In this document: positions 40,612-49,034 of the stretch, one piece after another
How the letters are laid out: every line of letters begins with the position of its first letter
How positions within the stretch are numbered: the stretch's first letter is position 1
Made by a program: the position numbers and the translations under genes
Notes under the pieces: model-generated
The model's input: only the letters and a program-made list of their open reading frames with translations
Database searches by the model: none
What the model was told of the DNA's origin: nothing
Assembly (NCBI RefSeq): GCF_000420545.1
Contig: NZ_ATVD01000004.1
Span: 124,001-188,000 of the forward strand
Source of the DNA: Arenimonas oryziterrae DSM 21050 = YC6267
GTDB taxonomy: Bacteria; Pseudomonadota; Gammaproteobacteria; Xanthomonadales; Xanthomonadaceae
DNA: 64,000 nt
Direction of reading: 5' to 3'

Positions 40612-41465
40612 GACACCACGAGCGCCAGCCGGCCAGCCGACACCGGCAAGACTTCGTCCAGCCGCAAGGTCAGACATTTGGCCGAACCGCCCGCCTTGAG
40701 GAATTCGTCCAGCGGCGTCTCCACGACGCGATAGCCGGCATTCTCGAGCGCGATGCGCAAGGTCGCACCGGCGCGATTGAGCACGACTACGTTGCCCAGG
40801 TTCACCGCATTGCAGGCGAAGGCCAGAGCATCGGCTTCTTCAACAACGATCCGGCGCGATGCCGGCACGCGCGCTTCGATCGCCGCGCGCGCCGCGGCAT
40901 CGAAGGCCGCCGGAAAATACAGCAGGTGTCCGCGCGACAGCGGACAGAAACAGGTATCGAGGTGGTAGAAACGCGCATCGGCGAGCGCAAGCGGAATCGT
41001 CTCGACGTGCAGCACGCGCGCCAGCGCACTCACTGCCGCCAAATCCGTGCGATGGCCGTAGCCCACCCACAGGCGCGGCTCGGCACGATCAAACAGCGCA
41101 TCGCCTGCGCCCTCGAACAGGCTGTCGCCGGGCAAGGCGCGCACATCGAAGCCCTCGTGCTCGAACCAGCGCGAGAAGGCCGCCTCCTCGCCGCGCCGCT
41201 CGGCATGACGGAACCGGCTGGGCACGAAGGTGCGGCCCAGGACCAGACCGGCGTTCGCAGTGAACGGCATGTCGGGCAATCCCGGTTCCGGCGCGATCTC
41301 GACGATGTCCGCGTGCATCGCCAGCACCACACGCAAGGCCTGCCATTGCGCGACGGCGCGCCTGCGGTCGGCCTGCCCCAACTGTCCTTGCATCCACGGA
41401 TTGATGACGTAGTCGACCGCGAAATGCACCGGCGGACACATCAGCACGAGCGCGTGACTGGCCAT
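40608..41465 (-). CDS. Dimethylarginine dimethylaminohydrolase-like amidinotransferase-fold enzyme
   Basis: A 285-residue protein with the guanidine-modifying pentein fold. Catalytic candidates are Cys264 (GGSAKCLTL), His168 (YHLDTCF), Glu118 and Asp122 (FEGAGDALF), and the substrate region MPFTANAGLV near 66-75. The set matches DDAH/ADI-like enzymes that hydrolyse methylated arginine or related guanidino compounds. The precise substrate is not determined. It is convergent with the flavoprotein gene and closely upstream of nothing. Confidence 0.88.
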   Translation of the reverse strand: MASHALVLMCPPVHFAVDYVINPWMQGQLGQADRRRAVAQWQALRVVLAMHADIVEIAPEPGLPDMPFTANAGLVLGRTFVPSRFRHAERRGEEAAFSRWFEHEGFDVRALPGDSLFEGAGDALFDRAEPRLWVGYGHRTDLAAVSALARVLHVETIPLALADARFYHLDTCFCPLSRGHLLYFPAAFDAAARAAIEARVPASRRIVVEEADALAFACNAVNLGNVVVLNRAGATLRIALENAGYRVVETPLDEFLKAGGSAKCLTLRLDEVLPVSAGRLALVVS

Positions 41466-41570
41466 GGCAACCCCGGCGGTCGGACTCGCGGCGGAACCTC
41501 GTCCCGCTTCGCTTGCCTCGAACCTACGCCGGCACCGCTAGAGGTTTTATTCAGTTGCCGCGAACGCGCC

Positions 41571-42284
41571 TTACCACTCGCTGCGTTGCGGCAGCAGACC
41601 GCGCAATTCCGGCTCGGTCAGATTGCGCCACTGGCCGACCTTCAGGTGGCCAAGCTTGACGTTGATGATGCGCACGCGGCGCAGTTGCACGACCTTGTAG
41701 CCCAGTGCCTCGGCCATCAGGCGGATCTGTCGGTTCAGGCCCTGGGTGAGCACGATCGAAAAACCGAACTTGGCGATGCGCCGGGTCTTGCAGGGCTTGG
41801 TCAGCTGGCCGTGGATGCGCACGCCGCCGGCCATGGCGCGCAGGAACTCGTCGGTCACCGTCTTGTTCACGCCGACGAGGTATTCCTTCTCGTGGTTGTT
41901 TTCCGAGCGCAGGATCTCGTTGACGATGTCGCCGTTGCTGGTCAGCAGGATCAGGCCCTCGGAATCCTTGTCGAGGCGGCCGATCGGGAAGATGCGCTGC
42001 TGATGGCCGACGAAGTCGACGATGTTGCCCTTGACGTCGGCCTCGGTCGTGCAGGTCACGCCGACCGGTTTGTTGAGGGCGATGTAGACGTGCTTGCGCG
42101 CCCCCGCGCCTGCCGCCCGCTTGCGCAGTTCCTGCCCGTCGATGACGACCTTGTCGCCCTCCTCGACCTGCGCGCCGATCCCCGGTCGCTTGCCGTTAAG
42201 CAGCACCCGGCCTTCGGCGATGAGACGGTCGGCCTCGCGTCGCGAGCAATAACCGGACTCGCTGATGTGCTTGTTCAATCGCAT
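41571..42284 (-). CDS. rluF: 23S rRNA pseudouridine synthase RluF
   Basis: A 237-residue pseudouridine synthase. An S4-like N-terminal domain (RLNKHISESGYCSRREAD) is followed by the RluB/RluE/RluF catalytic core with GRLDKDSEGL; the catalytic Asp is Asp105. The C-terminal QGLNRQIRLMAEALGYKVVQLRRVRI matches RluF. It should make pseudouridine at 23S rRNA position 2604. The ARKHVYIALNKPVGV and IFPIGRLDKDSEGLI segments closely follow the E. coli protein. It lacks the long C-terminal tail of E. coli RluF. Confidence 0.9.
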   Translation of the reverse strand: MRLNKHISESGYCSRREADRLIAEGRVLLNGKRPGIGAQVEEGDKVVIDGQELRKRAAGAGARKHVYIALNKPVGVTCTTEADVKGNIVDFVGHQQRIFPIGRLDKDSEGLILLTSNGDIVNEILRSENNHEKEYLVGVNKTVTDEFLRAMAGGVRIHGQLTKPCKTRRIAKFGFSIVLTQGLNRQIRLMAEALGYKVVQLRRVRIINVKLGHLKVGQWRNLTEPELRGLLPQRSEW

Positions 42285-42373
42285 AGGGCGCGGATGCTGG
42301 CACAGGGGCCCGGGCAAGTCACCATGGCACGGAATATGCATCGTCCTTTTGGTCGAAAAAGGAAGCAGCTGCC

Positions 42374-42550
42374 ATGAGCAACGTCATCGCCTTTCCGAGC
42401 AAACAACGCGCCGATCTCGAGATCGCCCTGCGCCAGATGGAACTGCTGCTCTCTGGCCGCCGCCAGAGCCCCGAATTCCAGAGCCTGAACGACGAAATCT
42501 GCCGCAGGAAGTCACACTCTGACGTGCAGCGGGCCGGCAACCGCCGCTGA
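42374..42550 (+). CDS. Small protein of unknown function (58 aa)
   Basis: A 58-residue protein that begins MSNVIAFPSKQRADLEIAL, then LRQMELLLSGRRQSPEFQSL with an amphipathic helix, and ends in RAGNRR. The N-terminal NVIAFPS pattern is common in small proteins of gammaproteobacteria. There is a ribosome-site-like AAGGAAGC before the ATG. It lies divergent from rluF with 89 bases between the starts, and before a palindromic repeat. Function unknown. Confidence 0.55.
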   Translation: MSNVIAFPSKQRADLEIALRQMELLLSGRRQSPEFQSLNDEICRRKSHSDVQRAGNRR

Positions 42551-42559
42551 TCCGCCGTC

Positions 42560-42632
42560 GGGAATCTGTGGGAAGGGCCCCGGGCCCCAGCCACCAGTGC
42601 AGACGCGGCAGAGGCCGCTCCCGCAGATTCCC
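42560..42632. repeat. REP-like inverted repeat
   Basis: GGGAATCTGTGGGA (42560-42573) pairs with TCCCGCAGATTCCC (42619-42632) over 14 bases with one G-U wobble. The right arm continues the block GCGGCAGAGGCCGCTCCCGC that is common in Pseudomonas and Xanthomonadales REP elements, and the interior has GGGCCCCGGGCCCC. It fills most of the gap between the 58-aa gene and the ABC permease. Confidence 0.7.
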
Positions 42633-42636
42633 CTGT

Positions 42637-44184
42637 CTAGCGCCGCGCCAGCCGCGGCCACGCCCAGAACAGCAGCGCCGCCGCCGGCAGCAGGAACAGG
42701 CTGTGCCATAGCGCCGTGGTCGCCGGATCGCGGCTCATGTCGAAGATGTCCGCCCCCTGGATGCCGACGTACACCGTCCCGAGCAGCAACAGCTCAAACG
42801 GACGCGGGTTGCGGCAGATCGCGCCCACCGCCAGGCCCCAGACCGAGATCGACGCTGCGATCGCGACCGCCGCCAAGGCGCCTTCCGGGTGACTGGCCAG
42901 CAGACGCAGCATGCCGGGCAAGGCCAGACCGACCGCCAGGATCGCCGCCACTGCGAACCGCGTCGCCAGCAGGCGCCAGGTGATGCCGGCGGCGGTGAAC
43001 ATCAGCCCGCCGGTACCGGTATCGCGCTCGCGGAGCACGCCACGCGCAAACACGTCCAGCGGCAGCAACCAGGCCAGCATCATCGCCATGACCATGCCCT
43101 TCTCCGCACTGAAAGCCTGCACGCCCCAGGCCACCAGAGCGAGCAGCCACCAGCCGTAACGACGCTGACGCAGCACCAGACGTAGTTCCGCAATCACCAG
43201 GGTGCCGAACAGGCCACGCGCGAACGGTGCCATCGCCTTGTCGAGCCAGGCCAGACGCAGCCCCGCTCCCGCAACGTTTTTCGCCGCCGCCGCCGTGCCG
43301 CGCGCCGCCGCCCAATCGAGAAACGGTGCCGCCAGCAGCACACCCGCCATCGCACCGAGCAGCCACAGCAGGCGACCCAACGCATCCATGGGCCGCACGT
43401 GCCAGGCCTTCCATTCGAACAGGATCGGCGGATGGTCGATGACCTGATTGCCGACGCTGAAGCCCTTCTCCTGCGGCTTGCCGGTCTGCTGCTCGCGGAT
43501 GCGCTGGAAATCGCGCGCCACCACGGTCATGCCGTTCGGATCGCTGGTCCAGACCTCGTTCGCATGCGGGGCATCGAGTTGCGCCAGCGAGGTCGAGGTC
43601 AAGGTCACCCAGACGATGAAGAACAGCACATTGCCGATCGTGCGCCGCAGCCAGGGCACGAGGTCGAACCAGACCGCGAACATCGAGGTGATCGCCAGGC
43701 CCGGCAAACTCAGCACCAGCACCGGCTTGACCAGTTCGAACAGATTGAACGCCGTGTCTTCCGCGCGCACCCACTGCGCGACCAGACCCACGCTCAGGCC
43801 CACGGAAATGATGATGCCGAAGATCACCATGTGGCTGGCCCACTTCGCCAGCAGGTAGGCGCCGCGCGTCATCGGCGTGGCAACCAGCAGCTGCCAGACG
43901 CGCGTGTCGATGTCGCGCGCGAGCGTGCCGCGCACCAGATAAAAACCGATCAGGCTCAGCAGCGTGCAGAACTCCATGCCCAGCACCATGCCGATCCAGG
44001 CACTGGAATAAGCGCCGCGCTGGCCATCGACCAGCGACACGGTCAGGTAGTGCGCGCTCGGCGGCGGAAAACACGCCCAGCTGCCGACCATGACGCCGGC
44101 CAGCACGATCCAGAAACGCAGGCTGCGCGTACGTTCGCGCAGATCGGCGAGAAGAATGGCGAGAAACCGATGGACGGCCTGCAT
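42637..44184 (-). CDS. ABC transporter permease (ABC-2 type)
   Basis: A 515-residue membrane protein with about a dozen helices and a long soluble stretch near 215-275. DIDTRVWQLLVATPMTRGAYLLAKWASHMVIFGIII is the ABC-2-like transmembrane region, and RERDTGTGGLMFTAAGITWRLLATRF near 390-415 repeats the same pattern, so it looks like two ABC-2-type half-permeases in one chain. It is separated by one base from the ATPase gene, so it forms the operon's second gene. The substrate is unknown. The pair is probably an exporter or a membrane-protein installation system. Confidence 0.82.
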   Translation of the reverse strand: MQAVHRFLAILLADLRERTRSLRFWIVLAGVMVGSWACFPPPSAHYLTVSLVDGQRGAYSSAWIGMVLGMEFCTLLSLIGFYLVRGTLARDIDTRVWQLLVATPMTRGAYLLAKWASHMVIFGIIISVGLSVGLVAQWVRAEDTAFNLFELVKPVLVLSLPGLAITSMFAVWFDLVPWLRRTIGNVLFFIVWVTLTSTSLAQLDAPHANEVWTSDPNGMTVVARDFQRIREQQTGKPQEKGFSVGNQVIDHPPILFEWKAWHVRPMDALGRLLWLLGAMAGVLLAAPFLDWAAARGTAAAAKNVAGAGLRLAWLDKAMAPFARGLFGTLVIAELRLVLRQRRYGWWLLALVAWGVQAFSAEKGMVMAMMLAWLLPLDVFARGVLRERDTGTGGLMFTAAGITWRLLATRFAVAAILAVGLALPGMLRLLASHPEGALAAVAIAASISVWGLAVGAICRNPRPFELLLLGTVYVGIQGADIFDMSRDPATTALWHSLFLLPAAALLFWAWPRLARR

Positions 44185-44185
44185 G

Positions 44186-45073
44186 TCAGTGCGCCGCCGC
44201 GCTGGCGCCGAGCAACCAGGTGTACGCGTCCTCGAGACCCGGCGTCACCGCCTGCGCGTCGGCGTGCGGTCGACCGGCACTGATGACACGCACGCGCACG
44301 CCGTCGGGACGGCGCAACGAGGCGCAGAGCGTGTAGTTGGCGCGGACTTCGGCAAGTTGATCGGCAGCCAAGGTCCATTCCCAGACATGGCCCTCGGCCA
44401 TTCCCAGCAGTTGTTCGGGCGTGCCGTGGAAACGCAGCCTCCCCTCGGCCATGACGGCGAGCTGCGTGGCACTGGCTTCCACGTCGGACACGATATGCGT
44501 CGACAGGATGACCAGGCGCTGCCCAGCCAGATCGGTCAGCAAGTGCCGGAAACGCATGCGTTCTTCCGGATCCAGGCCGACCGTGGGTTCGTCGACGATC
44601 AACAGGGTCGGATCGTTGAGTAGAGCCTGCGCGATGCCGACGCGTTGACGCATGCCGCCGGAGAAATCGCCGAGGCGTCGATCGGCGGCATCGCTCAGGC
44701 CGACCTGCGCGAGGCAGGTCTCCACGCGCGTTTTGGCCTCGACGCCGGACAAGCCTTTGACGGCCGCGAGAAAGGCCAGGAACTCGCGCGCGCTGAGCGC
44801 CGAATACACGCCGAAATCCTGCGGAAGGTAGCCGAGCGCGACACGCAGGGCGTTGGGCTGTTCGGCGATATCGACCCCGTTCCAGGTGACCTGGCCGGCG
44901 GTCGGCCGGGCCAGGGTCGCGAGGATGCGCATCAAGGTGGACTTGCCCGCGCCATTGGGTCCGAGCAGTCCCAGGATGCCCGGGCCCAGCTTGAGGCTCA
45001 GGTCCGACACGGCCTGGTGGCCGCCGGGATACTTGTATCCGACGGATTTCAAAGACAATTCACATGCCGACAT
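44186..45073 (-). CDS. ABC transporter ATP-binding protein
   Basis: A 295-residue ATPase with Walker A GPNGAGKST (38-46), a Q-loop region YLPQDFGVY, signature FSGGMRQR near 142-149 and Walker B LLIVDEPTVGLD near 165-176, plus HIVSDVE switch His. Beyond the ATPase core there is a C-terminal 70-residue accessory part with GRPHADAQAVTPGLEDAYTWLL. It resembles exporters of the CcmA/drug type. It is coupled to the permease gene. Its upstream region carries a 24-bp imperfect palindrome (45123-45146). Confidence 0.93.
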   Translation of the reverse strand: MSACELSLKSVGYKYPGGHQAVSDLSLKLGPGILGLLGPNGAGKSTLMRILATLARPTAGQVTWNGVDIAEQPNALRVALGYLPQDFGVYSALSAREFLAFLAAVKGLSGVEAKTRVETCLAQVGLSDAADRRLGDFSGGMRQRVGIAQALLNDPTLLIVDEPTVGLDPEERMRFRHLLTDLAGQRLVILSTHIVSDVEASATQLAVMAEGRLRFHGTPEQLLGMAEGHVWEWTLAADQLAEVRANYTLCASLRRPDGVRVRVISAGRPHADAQAVTPGLEDAYTWLLGASAAAH

Positions 45074-45122
45074 GCGCGTTCCCGGGTCTGCTGGGCGCCG
45101 ACGGAATGTCGACCCCTGTGCC

Positions 45123-45146
45123 GGTACTATAGTTACCTATAACACC
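45123..45146. promoter_or_regulatory. Operator-like imperfect palindrome upstream of the ABC exporter operon
   Basis: GGTACTATAGTTACCTATAA with four more bases, ACCC-like end (24 bp), reads GGTnnTATAGnTAnCTATAnnACC on both strands, 18 of 24 positions symmetric. A TATAGT -10-like element on the minus strand lies inside it. It is the only AT-rich patch between the ABC ATPase gene start (45073) and the monooxygenase stop (45175). A GntR/YtrA-like repressor would fit; no such gene is in the window. Confidence 0.5.
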
Positions 45147-45174
45147 TAATCACATGGGCCAGAAGTACGGGGCC

Positions 45175-46755
45175 TCAGGCCCGGAGCTCGGCCGGACCCA
45201 AACGCACCCGCTGTCGGAAATAGTCGGTGACCGCCGCGGAGTCCAGGATGGCGCCGCACAGGCCCACATGCCCGTCGGGACGCAGCAGGTAGAACGCCGT
45301 CTGTGGGACCTTCGCACGATCAAGTTCCGCCGCATTGGTGGCGTCGGCCGGAATCACGTGCACCTGCATGAGTTCGCCCAGATCGGGCAAGGCCTCGGCC
45401 GGCAGGGGCTGACCAAAGACCAGCAGCTGGAAGCGCCGGTCGTCGAGTTTTTCGAAAAGGTCCTGCACCGGCCCGCCGGCGGACAGCTTGAGTTTCAACC
45501 ACGGAAAGCGATCGCCCGCCTGCGGGGCCTTACCCGGGAATCGCGCGAGCGCCGACGACAGCGAGCCCTTGCGATAGTGAATGCCGGTCTGCGAGACCGC
45601 ACGGAATGCGATCTTCTGGATGAACTTGCGGCGCATCGCAAACGCGGCGACGCGCGCGATGATCTGCGTGCGCAACAGGCCAGCCAGCGGATGCGCCGAC
45701 ACGATGAGGCGAAAGCCCCGGTCGGTGGTGTTGAGCAGCTGTTCCGCGACCGGCAACCGTTCTTCTTCGTAAGAGTCGAGCAAGGCCGGATCGGCCCGGC
45801 CCTGCACCACGAGCGCCAGCTTCCAGCCCAGGTTGTACGCGTCCTGCAATCCGGTATTCATGCCCTGCGCGCCGACCGGGCTGTGCACGTGCGCGGCATC
45901 GCCGAGCACGAAACAACGGCCGCTGCGGAAATTCGCCGCATGCCGGTGATGGATGCGATAGGTAGAAAACCAGGTGCAGTTTTTCAACGACAGGTTCACG
46001 CCCGCCTCGCCGAGCAGGGACGGCGTGAGCGCCGCGAAATCCAGCGTCGGCGAATCGCGCAAGGCTGGCGGCACGATGCCGACGATGCGCCAGTGGTCCT
46101 GGCCGCGCATCGGGAAAAACAGATGGAAACCGGCCTGCCACAGATAGACATTGACCTCGTCGGGCACCATCGTGCCGGTCATCTCGACATCGGCAACGAA
46201 GAACACCTGCTCGTACGGCGCCCCCGGAAATTCAATGCCGCTCAGTTCGCGCACGGCGCTGCGCGATCCATCGCAACCGGCGACCCAGGCGACCTTGAGC
46301 CCGCGCACCGAGCCGTCGGCCTGTTTCAGCGTCACCATCGCGTGGTCACTGCGCTGCTCGATGGCGAGCAATTCGGTATTCCACTGCACGGACACGCCGG
46401 CGGCGTTCAGCGACTCGCCCATGAGGCGTTCGTTGTCGTCCTGACCGAGCACGAGGATGTAGGGATACGGACTGACTTCCTTACCGGCGTCGCCCAAGGG
46501 CACGCGGCCTTTGCGCTGGCCGTTCGCCCAGAGATTGGCGCCGGTGCCGATCTTGCCCTGCCCGATCGCGCGTTCGGCCAGTCCCATCTTGGCGTAGATT
46601 TCCAGCGTGCGCGCCTGCACGCCGAGTGCACGCGTCTGCTGCGAAGGACCGGCATGGCGGTCGATGATGAGCGCGCGCACACCGCGGCGTGCGAGTTGGT
46701 TGGCGAGCATGAGGCCGGTCGGGCCGGCTCCCACGATCAGGACATCGGTATCCAT
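45175..46755 (-). CDS. FAD-dependent aromatic-ring monooxygenase (PHBH/MhpA-like)
   Basis: A 526-residue class A flavoprotein hydroxylase. The FAD ADP fold is at VGAGPTGLMLANQLARRG (residues 8-25), the second FAD motif GCDGSRSAVRE near 160, and GDAAHVHSPVGAQGMNTGLQDAYNLGWKLA near 280-310. A C-terminal thioredoxin-like domain (about 400-526) is as in phenol hydroxylases. It probably hydroxylates an aromatic or polyketide substrate using NAD(P)H and O2. No catabolic partner genes are present, so the physiological substrate is unclear. It is separated by about 420 bases from DbpA's coding part on the same strand. Confidence 0.9.
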   Translation of the reverse strand: MDTDVLIVGAGPTGLMLANQLARRGVRALIIDRHAGPSQQTRALGVQARTLEIYAKMGLAERAIGQGKIGTGANLWANGQRKGRVPLGDAGKEVSPYPYILVLGQDDNERLMGESLNAAGVSVQWNTELLAIEQRSDHAMVTLKQADGSVRGLKVAWVAGCDGSRSAVRELSGIEFPGAPYEQVFFVADVEMTGTMVPDEVNVYLWQAGFHLFFPMRGQDHWRIVGIVPPALRDSPTLDFAALTPSLLGEAGVNLSLKNCTWFSTYRIHHRHAANFRSGRCFVLGDAAHVHSPVGAQGMNTGLQDAYNLGWKLALVVQGRADPALLDSYEEERLPVAEQLLNTTDRGFRLIVSAHPLAGLLRTQIIARVAAFAMRRKFIQKIAFRAVSQTGIHYRKGSLSSALARFPGKAPQAGDRFPWLKLKLSAGGPVQDLFEKLDDRRFQLLVFGQPLPAEALPDLGELMQVHVIPADATNAAELDRAKVPQTAFYLLRPDGHVGLCGAILDSAAVTDYFRQRVRLGPAELRA

Positions 46756-46957
46756 CTTTGTCTCCAGCGACGAAACGGGGGCGAAGTGCCGGTCCGACGC
46801 AAGCGGCCAGGCCGCTCCGTCGCGAGCACAGACGGGATCGTCGTGCTCCACCGTGTGGGAGACATCGTCGTGGCGGCAGGGCTACTTATTGCCTATTTAT
46901 TGATGAACCTGCCGAAGACCGGGGCGACGGCCCCGTCCGGCACGCGGGCGCCCGTGC

Positions 46958-48334
46958 TCAGCCGAGGGTGCGCACGCGCAGGGTGCGGCCCTTGATCTTG
47001 CCCGCGCGCAGGCGCTCGAGCGCTTTCTTGGCGAGGTCGCGACGGATCGCGACGTAGGTGCGGGTGTCGAAGGTGTCGATCTTGCCGACCGCATCGCCGG
47101 GGATGCCGGCCGCGCCGGTCAGCGCGCCGAGGATGTCGCCGGGACGCACCTTGTCCTTGCGGCCGCCATCGACGATCAGCGTGGCCATCGCGGCCTTGAC
47201 CGGTTCTTTCGCGGACCGGTCGGACAGATTGATGCGCACCCAGCGCACCTTGCCGCCGAGATTCTCTTCGATCTTCGCGACGCGCCCGATCTCGCGCGGC
47301 GCGACCAGGCTCAAGGCGAGGCCCTTCTGCCCTGCCCGGCCGGTGCGGCCGATGCGGTGCGTATGCGTGTCGGCGTCGTTGGCGAGTTCGTAGCTGATCA
47401 CCGCCGGCAGATCCTTGATATCCAGCCCGCGCGCGGCGACGTCGGTCGCCACCAGCACCGCACAACTGCGGTTGGCGAAGCGAACCAGCACTTCGTCGCG
47501 ATCGCGCTGTTCGAGGTCGCCATGCAGGGCCAGCACCGACGTCCCGCGTTGCGCCAGCTGATCGGCAACGTCCTGGGCATCGCGTTTGGTATTGCAGAAC
47601 ACCACCGCCGATTCCGGACGATGCTCGGCCAGCAACTGCGACAACGCATCGAGCTTGCGCGGCACGTCGACTTCGAAGAACAGCTGCTCGATCTCGTCGG
47701 CGCCGTGTTCGGTGTCGACCGTTACTTCGATCGGCGTGCGCTGGAACTTCTTGCTGATGTCGCGGATTTCCTCGGGATAGGTCGCCGAGAACAGCAGCGT
47801 CTGCCGCGCTTTCGGCGCCTGTGAGGCGATGCCGGCGATCGCGGCTTCAAAGCCCATGTCGAGCATGCGGTCGGCTTCGTCGAGCACCAGCACCAGCAAG
47901 GCATCGAGCTTGAGTGCGCCGTGGTCGATCAGCTCCTGCACGCGGCCGGGCGTGCCGACCACGATGTGCGGCTCATGCACCAGCGACGCCAGGTGCGGAC
48001 GCAGCGGGATGCCGCCGCAGAAGGTCGAGATCTTGATGTTGGGAATCGGACGCGCGAGGCGGCGCAATTCCTTGGTTACCTGATCGGCGAGTTCGCGCGT
48101 CGGGCACAGCACCAGGGTCTGCACACGCGCGAGCAGCGGATCGATGCGGGCGAGCAGGCCCAGGCCGAAAGCGGCCGTCTTGCCGCTGCCGGTGCGCGCC
48201 TGCGCGATCACGTCCTTGCCTTCCAGGATCGGTGGCAGGCTGCCGGCCTGGATCGGGGTCATGCTGGCGTAACCCAGCGCTTCGAGGCCCTGCAGCAGGG
48301 CCGGGCTGAGGGAAAGTGCGGAAAAGTCGGTCAT
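46958..48334 (-). CDS. dbpA: ATP-dependent RNA helicase DbpA
   Basis: A 458-residue DEAD-box helicase. Motifs: Q-motif region ALGYASMTPIQ, Walker A ARTGSGKTAAFG, PTRELA, TPGR, DEADRMLDMGF, SAT, ATDVAARGLDI and HRIGRTGRAG. The C-terminal RNA-binding domain begins near 385 (MATLIVDGGRKDKVRPGDILGALTGAAGI) and closes with GKIKGRTLRVR, the DbpA-type domain that binds 23S rRNA hairpin 92. Role: late assembly of the large ribosomal subunit. The start was set at the ATG of Met-Thr-Asp-Phe; a weak TTG lies two codons upstream. Single gene. Confidence 0.95.
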   Translation of the reverse strand: MTDFSALSLSPALLQGLEALGYASMTPIQAGSLPPILEGKDVIAQARTGSGKTAAFGLGLLARIDPLLARVQTLVLCPTRELADQVTKELRRLARPIPNIKISTFCGGIPLRPHLASLVHEPHIVVGTPGRVQELIDHGALKLDALLVLVLDEADRMLDMGFEAAIAGIASQAPKARQTLLFSATYPEEIRDISKKFQRTPIEVTVDTEHGADEIEQLFFEVDVPRKLDALSQLLAEHRPESAVVFCNTKRDAQDVADQLAQRGTSVLALHGDLEQRDRDEVLVRFANRSCAVLVATDVAARGLDIKDLPAVISYELANDADTHTHRIGRTGRAGQKGLALSLVAPREIGRVAKIEENLGGKVRWVRINLSDRSAKEPVKAAMATLIVDGGRKDKVRPGDILGALTGAAGIPGDAVGKIDTFDTRTYVAIRRDLAKKALERLRAGKIKGRTLRVRTLG

Positions 48335-48372
48335 GCGCAATTATCGCACGGCGAGCCGCCCGCCCCGCCCGC

Positions 48373-48984
48373 CTAGAAGCGGGGGTGGCTCAACTCGCGC
48401 AGGAAATGCCCCAGGACGTCCGAATCGACGAGCAGGGTGAAGACCACCCCGTACGCGGCGCCCCACAGATGCGCGCTGTGATTGACGCTGTCCTTGCCGC
48501 GCCGGTCCATGTAGATCGAATAGACGGTGTAGAGCACCGCGAACACGATCGCCGGGATGCCGATGGCGAAATACACGTAAATCTTCGCCCACGGGTCGAT
48601 GAGGATATAGGCGAACAACACCGCCGATACTGCGCCCGAGGCGCCCAGGCTGAAGTACTTGGCGTTGTCGCGATTGCGCAGATACGTCGGCAGTATCGAA
48701 AAAATCAGTCCCAGCACGTAGAAAAACACGAAGCCCCAGGGACCGAGGCGCGTGATGTAGAACGACTCCATCACCCGACCGAAAAAATACAGGGTGATCA
48801 TGTTGAACAGCAGGTGGGTGAAATCGGCATGTAGCAGGCCGTAGCTCACCAGCCGGTACCAGTCGTTGTCGCGCGCGATCGCCGGCGGCCACAGGATCAG
48901 CCGGTCCATGAGCTTCTGATTATTGAAGGCGAGAAACGACACCACGCAGGTGATCGCGATAATGATCAGGGTATGCGAGAGCAT
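48373..48984 (-). CDS. Rhomboid family intramembrane serine protease
   Basis: A 203-residue membrane protein with six helices. Catalytic Ser116 in GASGAVSA and His172 in NHSAHLWGAAYG form the dyad; HADFTHLLFNM near 52-62 has the usual oxyanion-hole His/Asn residues. The loop with RNRDNAKYF matches the compact bacterial group. It cleaves helix-breaking segments of membrane proteins in the bilayer; substrates unknown. It is 38 bases upstream of DbpA on the same strand, but the relation may be chance. Confidence 0.92.
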   Translation of the reverse strand: MLSHTLIIIAITCVVSFLAFNNQKLMDRLILWPPAIARDNDWYRLVSYGLLHADFTHLLFNMITLYFFGRVMESFYITRLGPWGFVFFYVLGLIFSILPTYLRNRDNAKYFSLGASGAVSAVLFAYILIDPWAKIYVYFAIGIPAIVFAVLYTVYSIYMDRRGKDSVNHSAHLWGAAYGVVFTLLVDSDVLGHFLRELSHPRF

Positions 48985-49034
48985 CGGGGTCCTTGCCGGT
49001 GTCGTCGGCCGTCAGTGGCGCGGGCGGAATCGTA

